Source: Cryptomeria japonica (taxonomy: Eukaryota; Streptophyta; Pinopsida; Cupressales; Cupressaceae). Taken from it: a stretch of DNA of 64,000 bases. The position numbers were made by a program, and so were the translations under genes. The stretch spans positions 568,249,152 to 568,313,151 of the forward strand of contig NC_081410.1 of NCBI RefSeq assembly GCF_030272615.1, in the 5' to 3' direction. A model generated the notes under the pieces. The model did no database searches, had not been told where the DNA came from, and saw only the letters and a list, made by a program, of their open reading frames with translations. Shown one piece after another: positions 37,201 through 49,200 of the stretch; position 1 is the stretch's first letter; each line of letters starts with the position of its first letter.

Positions 37201-40200
37201 CAGACAACTAACAAACTAACAAAACCCTAAAAAAGCAAAGCGAAAACGAACAAAACGAGCAAAAAACATGGGTCCCCATTTGCAATGGGGCGATGTGTGA
37301 AAACGTCACAACAGATACCTCACTAGGTATTCCACCTCATATGGTGTTGGCCACATGAGGCCGAGGGGGAATGAGATCCGCCCTTGGGCCTAGGGTAGAG
37401 GGTCTCTAGGGCACCCTATTTAATCACTCTCTTCTATGCCCTCTATGATTGAATTCTCAGCATATAATACTGTAATTAAAGCTATATCTTACATGTGCAT
37501 GGTTGGTGTTTCCTAATTAATGGATCTATTTAATGAAATATGGTTATTATATGAAATTTTGCTTGGTCTTCTTATTGCAGATGCATTGCAATAGCAGAAT
37601 GAGAGAATTTTATTGTTTGTGTAAACTTTGGCCAAGACTGACACAAAAATTCATGACATTTAACAACAAACTCAAGCCAATTTCAAGGCACTCCATAAAC
37701 AATATCCAGCTCCTCGTTCTTTACAAATTGCTCATGTTTGGCTTCACTTGGATAAACAAGGACTTCTGAATGAATAACATTATAAGTTGAAAACCCTTCT
37801 GTTAATGTTTTGTAGCAGCAGGAGACTTCATTATACCTGCGATGGTTGTGCAAACTTCTTGTTGATGTTTACCTTGTTCTCAAGTCTTCTCAGTTCAACT
37901 ATATTGTGCCATTTTCCTTCATTCCTTTGCTCCTTTTTATGAGCTCTGTGTTCAATTCTTTTTAATATGGTTTCTCTTGATGCTTCAAAGACGACTGGAA
38001 GTGTAACGGCTCTCTATGATAACCGTCACCGTCCATTTTGTATTGCTAGTGTCTTCATGGGAGTTTCGTGCTTGCTGGCAGCATCTTCTATCTTTTCCGA
38101 AATTCATCCAGCAAGAGGTTCATTTGAGACAACGTCCAGGTGCCTCATCATGATGACAGATCTTGGAACGGCATGGATTGTAACTGTCGTTAAGCATTTT
38201 GCGTGCTTCAAGCCTAGGCATTTCGGTTACCTTCGATATAGATATTTTGAGCTATGTCTAGTCTTTAAAAGGCGTGTTAGCGAAAGGTGTTTGTGTCTGT
38301 GAAGTCTAAAAGAGAGACTATATTAAAATCTGCAACTGTGATCATCGGGCCGTGAGTATTTGATAGTATCTGCTTCAGCAATTTCTATATCTTCTTCAGC
38401 CTTTTGTATATGATTGGTGAATGATCATTTCTTGTCGCAGAGAGTTAATATGTCGTATGAAGCTTGCAGGCTTTACTTGAACTGTTAATAGGCTTCTACT
38501 ATTGATTGTTAAGTGTTAACAATCTTGTTTAGACTATTGCCTGATTAAGCTTGAGAACATTGCATTTAGATTTGTGCTTTCAATAAAAGGATCGATTTTT
38601 GGTGTGGCTGGGTTTTTCACCCTCATGTGGAGGGTTTTCCCAGGATAAATATTTGTGTATTTTGTTCTTGTGTGATTTTTGAGTCTCAGATTTCTGTTTT
38701 TTGCTTTTCTGGTTCTAAATTTAATACCTTCAAATACAGACCTTAAGTTATTCTCAAAGCAACCAAAACTCATGTCTTTCTCCTCAATCTTCCTACTCAA
38801 CTTGTAATCCATAAGGTTGTTATTATGAGCAAGATCAAGTTCTATGGGTTATCTCATTGGAAGAGGAGGTTTCTATCATTCATCCAGTAGCTATCATTCC
38901 TGGTTTTGAACAATTATTGGTTGAAGATACTTTGCTTAATGCCCAAACTCACATACCTCAGGAAAGCACATGCAAAGGTTTTGCAATAATGTCACAAATC
39001 AAAGTCCGCCACAAAGAACTTTATACTATTCTTCAAGCAGTCACCTTTTCCTTAGATCTTCCAAATTGAAGATGTTCTTTCTGTGAGCAAGCTCAAGTTG
39101 TACAATTGATCTCTCACTTGGGTAGGGTGATTTTTGTAACTCATACAAAAGATATCATTCCTCATTTACAACTACTGTTGATTAAAGATACTTTTCTAAT
39201 TGTCCAAATTCATACAAGTAGCAAAGAGCCACACCACTACTTAATTTGTTGCTTGCAAAAACAATACGTGATCCAGACCAAGTGATTTTCCCAAAAAACT
39301 TTCCTAGAGTTTCCCAAATCTCATGTAGAAATTGGAGAAAAAGTACTCTAAGCAGAAAGGAGATGATGAAGAAATGAATTATAATCAGTTGTAGCTATAG
39401 TTATTTTATAAATCGCTAAGATCCATAACCAAGTAGAATCATTCAAGAGTAAATCGAAATAAATTAAAAAGGAAATCAAATTTTGAATGCTACAACGTAG
39501 GAGTTGAAAATACATTGTGTAATATTTTCACCTATAATTTATAAACATGGACTCCTCTAATGTAAATTACTCATTCACAAATAGAATCATATCAATGTTC
39601 AAGTTAATCTAGTCTCTTAATCTGGAGAACTTGAGCCCTAGAACAATATGGTGCTTCATGATGAGCACTTATTCAGAGTAATATGACCACATATAAATGC
39701 ATAGATATCATTTAGCATGAACTTTCAACCTTCGAATCACAAGTTGTTCAACCAACTCTTGATAGAGTTGCACCACACCTTAGAGCTTATAGCTGATGAG
39801 AAATTCTGAGGTATTGATAGCCTTTAGTATGGATTCCATATAGTCATTAAAAGGTTTTTTTGTCTCATTTTTATCAAAGTTTATTAACGGGTTCACAACC
39901 AGGTCAGCTCACACACGAAAGATCCCACCCACATTGGAGCCCCTCCAAAGGATCCCATAGTGATAAAAATCACCTGCTACCTCCAACACCTTCAGATCTT
40001 TTTCAAAGGGATGACATTCCAAGTGCATGACAAGTATCCCTGTCTAGCACTTGCTATTTCTGTGGACAAGTGCCTGCACTTTAGGTAACCATGGCTGGAA
40101 TAATGGATCAAGACCCCCAAAACTAATAAGTCAAATGAGTGGATTGGTGCACAAAGAGGAAAGATCACCCCTTCCTGCAGTTGCAATTGTTTCATAAAAT

Positions 40201-43200
40201 CTCTGATTTTCATAGAGGTAAAAGAAATCAGGGGGCAACAATGCCCTGGCTTAGATAAGAATTCAACCAAAAACTTGCTTGCTACCAGAGTTACAGTCAC
40301 TGTGATGTTTCCCATTACAGCTATTTCCATAAACCAGAAATTTACGGCACCACATCTGTCAAAAGATTACCACAATATTACAAGATATACTAAAACAATG
40401 ACATGCTAACTGAGTTTTATGCATTAGTTTCAATGGAAAAAGATATTAAACAACAGGATGATCTGTGCGTTTCTTTATTTAATTGCACACTCCAAGGTCT
40501 AGTCTGCCCCTTTTCCTTCCTGGCAAACAAAAGACATCTAGCAGCTACAAGTTGATAAATACATCAATCCTATCTGCTATAAACAAACATCTAGCTGGAA
40601 ATACTTTATTTCACCAGGATGTGTGACCTGTCCAGATTGGCTGCAATAACTAAAATTTCTTCCCAAACTGGGGAATTCACCCCACAGCCATAAAGCAAAA
40701 AAGAAAGAACTACATAAAACTGCCATACACTGCTACAGCCCCTCAAACTGGCAAAACAAAAATGGGGCTCAACCTCCCAGGAAAGAAAGGACTAACCGCT
40801 GACCCAAGCCCAACTCCATGCTGTTTAGTCTCAAGCAGAAAGTTCTATCATCTCATTTTGATATATAAACCAAATCTACTAAACAGCAAAATTTATTTTC
40901 TTTCCTCGTTGATGGAATAAATCACTTTAAGGATTTCCTGGTAGCCCAGAATTTAAAGTGGTCAAAATCCATTCCAGAACAATGATCAGCCAGACACTAA
41001 TAAATACCATAGGTAAAGCTAGAGCATGCCACGACAGTTTCAAGTCGTATACTTTGTGAACATTGGAGCAGATCTTAAATTGCCTGGAATCTATCATGAT
41101 CAGGGTAATATTTTCTGTCATATGTTTCACCCATCCTTTTTCTCTACAAGCCCCAATAGCATATGATGCAAGCCACAAGAGCTGTTCTTCTTTGATCCCA
41201 TTCTTGACAACCTTCCTCCATTCTAACAAACTCACTTTGTGTCTTTCCTAACAGATTCATTAACAGACAGCCCTCCTATGAATTTTCTAATTTTTGTGTC
41301 ATTCAGCAGATTCCCAAAACCATCATCTATAATTTCACAGAAGAGGAAGATCTTTTTTCTCAACTGCCCTGGTCAATAACACTAGCTTCCCTCCCTTCTT
41401 TCACACTAAGTTGCCTTTGCTTGCCTACAAACTATATTGGCTTCGCAACTAAAGATTAATTTTGTTTCTGGTAGATATCTCATTTTCACATTACAATCTT
41501 TTTGTAAACTCCCAACAATCCTGCCTTTAGAGGATGTTGTCAATTTGCAACCAGATTTTTTATCACACTAAAGCTATGCAATTCTAAGTTTCTAAATCAA
41601 TCGTTTTCACGAAAAAAAGAGGAACACGTAATTTGCTTCTTGGAACGTCACACAAGAGACGAACACATTAAAAGGGCCTGATAGAAAATCTACAGCACCT
41701 GCCAGTGAGCAATTATTGCATCAAAAAACAAGAGTAATGATAAATGATAAATGAACAAGGCAGTTGGACTCTTTGCACCTAATCTAGAAGCATAATTCTA
41801 TGAATTTTATGCTCTCCCACTGAGAGGTTATCAGTTAAGAAAATAGATATTAGTAGAAGTTAAATGGTTATCTCCACATGGTGGTTTCTTCAACTTGAAT
41901 TTCAAAAGGGCATCTAGGGGAAATCAAAGCCCTATGGGAGCCAGTGTGGTTATCTGGAATGGATCTCAAGATTTTTTATAAAACAGTTCCTTTTTGTGGG
42001 GACAGAAATCCAACAACAAAGCTGATTGTGAGGCAATGATAGCTAGACTAGCCTTAGGAAAGGCTGAAGGGTGTAGTAAATTATTGGTCAAGGATGATTA
42101 CACTAATGCTAGTCAGGGCTTGCAGAAAGCTTATTGTCCTAATTGAAACTTTCCAGTTTATTTGAAGAAATTATTTCCCTTACTCAAAATTTTGAGTTCA
42201 TGTGATTTGCCTATTGCTGTTGTGAATGTAATGGGGTAATAGATTTGCCTCCAAACAAAGGCATAAATCTAATGCCCTTTTACTCATCAATGAGATTGAG
42301 GGTGGTCAAAATGGGAAGGTTGAAAGCCCTTCTAATTAATCAGAAATCGCCTTGATTATGATAGCATCTCAAAGTACACCTTTCAGGTTGACTTTCCCAT
42401 GTGGACTGGTATGATGATATCATACTAGGATGTCTGGTTCAGCCCTCTGGCCCCCTGGTACCGGTCCGGTCCGGTCCAAACTGAGTCCAGGTCCAAGGCC
42501 GATCTGCCTATGGGTCCAAACAGGGTCCGTGACCACAACGGCCAGTTTGAACTGGACGAGGTTCAAACCCAAGCCGGACCTAGGTAAATTGCAACGGACC
42601 ACGCACGAACCTGGCCGGAAAAGTGCCAGCAAACACATTTGTTTTGTAAATTTAATAAAAATTTGACATCCACAACCCTAAAAACTGGTTTTAAATGGTT
42701 TTAAAATGACTTAAGTTCGGTTTTACGTCTCATTTGGTTGAGCAAGAGGGAGTTGGAAGATTGATTTGTGAAGCTTGATCAAGTGTTTGTGCTTCATTCC
42801 TACTCCTTTGCAAGCTTCTATTGGGTGAAAGAGGTAAGTTTTTTGTCATTTTATTTTGTTTTTGTTTAGTTTTTTAGTTTTTTTATTAAGTTTTTTGTCA
42901 TTTTATTTTGTTTTTGTTTAAGTTTTTTAGTTTTTTTATTTCTCTTTAATTCATAATTGTCCAAAAGATCTACCTTATTTTTTTTCCATTCTCTTGTTTT
43001 TATTTTGAATGTGTATAAAATTTCTTGCCATAGGTACTACAATGGCATCTACCTCTTCCTCCATAGGCAATAATGAACAACAACCATATTCTAATTCTCC
43101 TTTGTGGAAGTATGTTGATATTATAAGACCCTTTCCAGGAGGTGGGGGATTCCGTTGGAAATGTCAGGGTTGTGATAAAGAAAGGAATAGTTCATATTTT

Positions 43201-46200
43201 CGGATGGTAGGCCATTTGTGTGTAATGCTTGGAAGAGGAATCAAGAAATGCCTTGGTAAAAAAAATATACGAAATGACACAATATTAAAATATATCATGG
43301 AGCATGAAGAAGTAGAAGAGAGAGAAGCACGTAAACAAAATATGCCCGTTAAAAAAAATCAAAGGGAATGCAGCCCCCATCTTTGAATAATGTGATAGAA
43401 GACCACCCCTTTTATGCTACCACAGCTGAGCCTGACATTGAAACTCAAGCACCCATTCCACACAAAAGAAAGGGACCTTTGGAAACTCCATTTCAAAATG
43501 AGAGTCAAGACATTGCCGACCAAGATATAGCAAGATGCATATATGCAAATGGGTTGCCTTTCAGTATTATTCGCTCCCCATAGTGGAAGAAGATGTTGAA
43601 AAGTGTCAATGAAGCTCCAAAAGGGTATAAGGGCCCCGATTATGAGAAGATACGCAACACCTTGTTGGAAAGAGAGGTCAAGGGCGTTGAGGATGCATTG
43701 AAGCCCATAAGGGATTCATTGAGACAAGGGTATCCATTGTTTCAGATGGGTGGAAAGATTCAAGAAACCATCCCTTGATCAATGTCATAGCGGTGTCCCC
43801 TAAAGGGGCAATGTTTTTGAAATCTGTGAATTGTGAGGGGCAAGTAAAAGATGGGCAATTTATTGCTGATATTCTCATCTCTACCATTGAGACAGTGGGA
43901 CCTAGAAACGTTGTTTAAGTCGTAACAGACAACACAAAGAATTGTAGAGCTTCTGGTTTGTTGGTTGAAGAGCGGTATCAGCATATCTTTTGGACACCTT
44001 GTGCAATCCACTCACTTAATCTTATGCTACAAAAGATTGGGAATAAAACTGGCTAGATCAAAGAAGTGTATGCAGAGGCTGGCATCCAGATGTTCATCAC
44101 AAACCATCACATGTCTCAAGGAATTTTCAGATTATTCTCAAATTCGGAGCTATTGAAGGTAAATGAACTTGAAGTAGTAATTTAATTAAAAAAATTAAAA
44201 TTACTATTTTACATTTTCTGATTTTCATAATTTGATTGTGTAATGCGTATTCTTTTTACATATTTGTCTCTATTTAATTGTCTTTTTTTTGCTTTACTTT
44301 CTATTACAGGTTGCTAAGACCCATTTTGCATCTAACTTAATTGTCTTGAGACGACTTGTGAAAGTGAAAGCGGCACTTTGCAATATGGTGCTCAGCAATA
44401 ATTGGTCTATATGGATGCAAAGCAGCACTAGAGGGCAGCAAAAATTAGGCTAAGGATATTGGATTACTCATGGTGGGAAAATGTGGAGTATCTCCTTCGC
44501 TTCACCAAGCCCATTATGGGTTTGGTGGGAAAATGTGGAGTATCTCCTTCGCTTCACCAAGCCCATTATGGGTTTGCTTCGCTACACTGACATAGATAGG
44601 CCTTGCATTGGAGAGGTGTATAATGGCATCGTCTCAATGCTTGAAAAGATGAAGAAAATCATGAATCACAAAGAGCAAGACCCTGAGGAGACCTTCAAAC
44701 AATTCCAAGCAATTGTTGAAGAACGATGGAACAAGATGAACACTCCTCCACATCTTCTTACCTATGCATTGACACCAAATATTATAGCAAACAATACCTT
44801 GATATGTCAAGAAGGCTTCCACCATACAGAGATTTAGAAGTGTTTGATGGGTACAAGGCAACATTCCTTAGACTCTTTCTTGATGATGATATGCGAGATT
44901 TGATTTCAAATGAGTTCATAGAGTTTGTGAATGCAAAAGGTCTAAGTATTGATAATCTTTGTCATCGATTTAAGAAGGATGCTCATAGTTGGTGGTACCT
45001 CCATGGCCAACAATTCCAATTGCAGCAACCCCTGACAATCAAAATTATATCACAAGTTTTCTTTATAATTTTAAATTACTTTGTCTTCATAGGTTGCTAG
45101 TAATTTTATAACTTTAATAATTTAGTTTTAACTGTTTACTTTGTCTTGTCTTCATAGGTTGCTAGTCCATCTGCATCAAAAAGAAATTGGAGCACATATT
45201 CTTTCATCCACTCAATAAAGCGCAATAGGTTGCAATCAAAAAGAGCAGAGAACTTAGTATATATGAATTCCCACTTGCATCTCCTTTCACACAAGCAGGA
45301 TGAATACAAAGAGGAGTCGAAGATGTGGGATACATATGCAAAGCATATGAACTTGGATGCTTCCACTTCTTAGCTTGCAATTGCTGCATTGGAGGACTTG
45401 GACAACGAGAATGTTATTGATGCAGCCGATCCATTGGCCTTGGCAGTATTTGTGAATTGACTAATGCCATTGAAGATGAAGAAGAGGAATCCATTAGATG
45501 ATTTAAACTTAGTATAAAGTTCCAATTGTTGCAAGTTGAATTTTGATACAATGATAATTGAACTTGATATTATCATTTTAATATTTTGATGTTGAACTTG
45601 ACGTATATGATGCTGTTATGGTATGATAATGAAGCTATGATTACAAGTTTATGGTGTTTTTGTCATTTGTATGATATTATGTGACATTCTAATCCTAATT
45701 CATGCTTATAGGCTGCATATATATATTAGATGTTTTTGTACTAACGAACCCAAACACCATTTCAAAATTTTGCCATACCGACGAACCGGTTCTTCAAACC
45801 CAAACTGACAACCTAGAAATCGTATGATGTTTTGGTAAATATGGAGTTCTACAGAGTGTAAACCATATTGATTGTTTGAGTAATAAAATATTTTCACTAG
45901 TCTAGATTCTTGTTAGTTAACTAGGCTAGAACAATTACCATTTATACTTCATTTATTCACTACATATAGGTACACTTAGGTAGTTGTGTCAATTAATCAT
46001 GTGCATTGATTTACGCACTTGATTGACACTAACCTAACCTAGGTTGAGTTATACTCCATCTATCATGCTAGTTAAAGTGAGCTAACTCCCATCCTGATTG
46101 GGAATGAATGGGAGTTAAACTCTCACCTCTTAGACATGTCATCTCCTCGATTCATGAATCCAAGAAGCCAATATAATTGTACATTTCTTTTTGTAAATTA

Positions 46201-49200
46201 ACTCAATTAAATTGAATATTGAAACATCCCATTTCTTAGTTTTGTGATTGGCTCGTATAAATTAGGTCTTGAGTAGATTGTACATGACAAAATCTAACAA
46301 TGATTATATCTTGGTCTTTAACAAGTGGCATGGCAAGCACATGAGCATTAGTGTTTTATCTGGCTTTCCTTCACTCTCCCCACAACAATCTGTTTGGTGG
46401 CTTTACATGATTGCTCTTGTTTTGGGTGTAGCTAATGTTTAGGTGACGTAAGTTAGAGTTTGGTCTAGTTTCTGATACTAATGCTTTGATTTTAGCCGGT
46501 TTAACAACATGCAGGAAGAACGGTGTTCCAAAAACTCCCTTCAACAAAGTCATGTTTCTAACCACTACCCAAAGATCTTTTGACACCCTGATTTTATGAT
46601 GCTTCATCTAGTTAAGAGTATTTTTAGGGAGGAAGGCTTAGTAACATGCCCTTCTGCTCCCAAGCCACCATTGTAACTGACTTTTGTGAGAAGCTCAAAC
46701 AGATGGTTCAATCAAAGTTAAAGTTCAACTGGAGCTTTTAATTCTCCTCCCAATGAATGCTATTGTGGCTGAGGATGAAATGAAGGAGTTTGAGGAAGTA
46801 AAGACTAATGTGGAGGGTGCCTGTGTCAATGTAAACAAAGCTGAACTTGCACTAATAGAGGAAGAGTTGCATGTAGCAAATTAATATGTAGAGATTTTAA
46901 TGGCTTTCTGTCAAGATTTATGCTCAATTATTAATTTCTTGTTGGTTTCTCAAAATTTTAGCATGCTTTTAGTTACCTTCACGTATATGCTTCCTCTGTT
47001 ATTTGTGGTAGAGTTTCCAAACACTACAAAAAAATTCATGGCATCAAATTTGAAGCTTTAGGTCTTCTCGATGGAGATGGCATGGTGAAACTGAAATCAG
47101 TCGTTGTGGTGGCTATGGATTGGAATAATCATGTGATAGGCAGAAAGGAGGATCTCAGATTTGAAGCTGTTGTCTCCAGTCAAGGCTTTTCAAAATTCCC
47201 ACAGCCCAGTGTTGAGTCCTTTGTTGGGTTAGGCTGGGGTCCCATGGAGGGTAGCTTCCTAAAAAATAGAGCAGGAGCTGCTGAGATGTTTTAGGAACAT
47301 TTTAAAGCTGCTGGTCCCATGGATTTTGTAGTGCAGTTCAGTTTAAACGTTTAAGCTCCGAAATTTAAGTACGCTGGTGGTCTCATGAGTTTAATATCTC
47401 TGTCTTCTATACTTTATGCACAAACAAAAAAAAAGTAAAAAAATTCATTTTCCCTCCAAAATTATTGTTTTATGAAATCTAAACTTAAATGTTTGACAAA
47501 TGGCAGATAAAATCCCTGAGCTGGTAGGGCAATTTTTAGCCCCACCCCATTTTCACCTGCTCAAATGTGCAAGCCTAAAAAGTAGGAGCTTCTATTTTTT
47601 AGATAAGATAAGATAAATTTATTAATGTCCAACAAGTGACCACAAACGGGTCAATGGGACTGAAGAGTAAAAACAAGGGGGGATGCCACCAGCAGGGACA
47701 CCAAATGGTGACCAAAGAAAAAAACAAAAAAACAGAGGCAACTAAACTTCTAAACTTTTTAAACTAAAAACTTAAATCCCCTCCCATGCTCACGTGATAT
47801 TTGCAGATCCCTGAGCCACCAAGCCAACCCTAAGAAGCCGGAGCAGTGGAGAAAAACCTCGAAAGATTCCAAATAATCCTGTAGCAAATTTTTTTTCTCC
47901 ATGGGACGTCCTCTTCCTAAAAAATAGAATCTTAAGCCCCTCTATGGGACCCCACCCTTAGTTTCTGGTTATAGTTGGCTGCTGTCTGGTTGCTTTCCGA
48001 TTTCTCAACCTGCCACCACTTGTGTGGATTGATTGTGGCTGTATTTTGGTTGTTTTGTAGTGCTTCAGATTGTATTCTTATCTATCCTAGTTCCCAGGGC
48101 TGGAGCCCCTACAAATCCCCACTATTAAATTTAGAAGATTCTATGATCTAAGAAATTCTATCAAGCTTATGTTCAATTATTAGTCATCATACATGCATAT
48201 AGAATAAAGAAGGTATTTGAAACTTGCCAAAGCACTCTTTCACTGTCAACTAATAAATGAGAAAACATGACACAATTTACATGCAGCATTTTCTAAAATG
48301 ACCTATTCCTATTGCAAGTAACTGGAGCTTCCACTTAGTTAAACTCATTTATTTATTCTTCAAGGGAATTTTAACATGTGGCAAAGTCAACAATGATGAC
48401 TAAATTTCCACTAATAGGTTCTTTTCTTCTATGACCTTTATCTCATCATACATTGTTAATTAGTATTACAAACAGTCACAAGGCAGGCAACGTGCAGAGG
48501 ACAGAAGTACCTCTTAAGTAATGTTAGTACCAGAGATGAGGATGCTAAGACGTTAACCCTGAGATTTCTGCTATCATTACTCATCAACAAATCCAAATTT
48601 TGAAATTTGGGGCTACACATCCTTATCTGCTCATTATTCAAATACAAATTTTGTGATTTCCAAGTTTCAACTTCTTCAAAAAATAAATTACAAGCTTGGT
48701 CTCATTTCTTTGTTTCCCTTCAATTTTAGTCTTCATACTTTGCAGGCAAAATACACTTCTCACCACAGTAAGTTTGCTCCCATTCGTTTAAGACCCAGTG
48801 CCCTGTAGGTTCACTAAGGCAGCTTTTTTAGTTTTTGTATCTTGTTGTTAAGGCCTACATGTTTAATTCTGGTATGCATTATGTAAATTTTCATTTTTAA
48901 ATGCATGGAAAAGCAATCATTACAATACGTAGCAGTTCACTCAAGATCCTCTACTCCTTGTGTATTATAACTTACGGCCTCTGCTACTGTGGTAGGATTA
49001 CAGTTAAACCTAAATTTGGAGGGAACTTTGCCCTATGAGTTGGGAATTTATAGCCATCAACTACTTTCACCCCGCAGCTTGCTTCCTTTTAAGCATAAGG
49101 CAGTTAGTTATACTGTCTACACACCTAATGTATTAGTGTTAACTGTGTACATCTGCCTATTTGTACCTGTAAATATTAAATTCCCTGAACCATTGCTTCT

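Larger units (their letters stand above)
31777..37579. mobile_element. LTR-like insertion in gypsy integrase (itself interrupted)
   Basis: Gypsy integrase similarity stops near 31700 and resumes at 37580, so the interval is an insertion. Its proposed edges are TGGTGGCC (31777) and TTATTGCA (37579), flanked by aatgc and gatgc (4 of 5 match). It contains a TATA box near 32041. Without the inner insertion 32708-37313 it is about 1.2 kb, a plausible solo LTR. The exact edges are the uncertain part. Confidence 0.55.
42425..45816 (+). mobile_element. hAT DNA transposon (3.4 kb, TIRs and diverged target duplication)
   Basis: The left end CTAGGATGTC and right end GACAACCTAG form inverted termini (9 of 10). 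They are flanked by ATATCATA (42417-42424) and AAATCGTA (45817-45824), 6 of 8 identical, as for an old hAT 8-bp duplication. The left subterminal region is GC-rich with repeated ggtccggtcc. It carries a broken transposase gene and lies inside cyclin T intron 1. Confidence 0.8.

Noticed and set aside
37967-38302. 111-codon + frame
   Set aside because: It lies in an LTR-like region upstream of TATA and R/U5-type signals; no domain recognised.
39992-41235. Two - strand frames of 112 and 102 codons
   Set aside because: No recognisable motif, no splice partners and no conservation argument; left as unassigned intron DNA.
42420-42666. Overlapping frames on both strands at the hAT left end
   Set aside because: They arise from the GC-rich ggtccggtcc terminal region and show no protein similarity.
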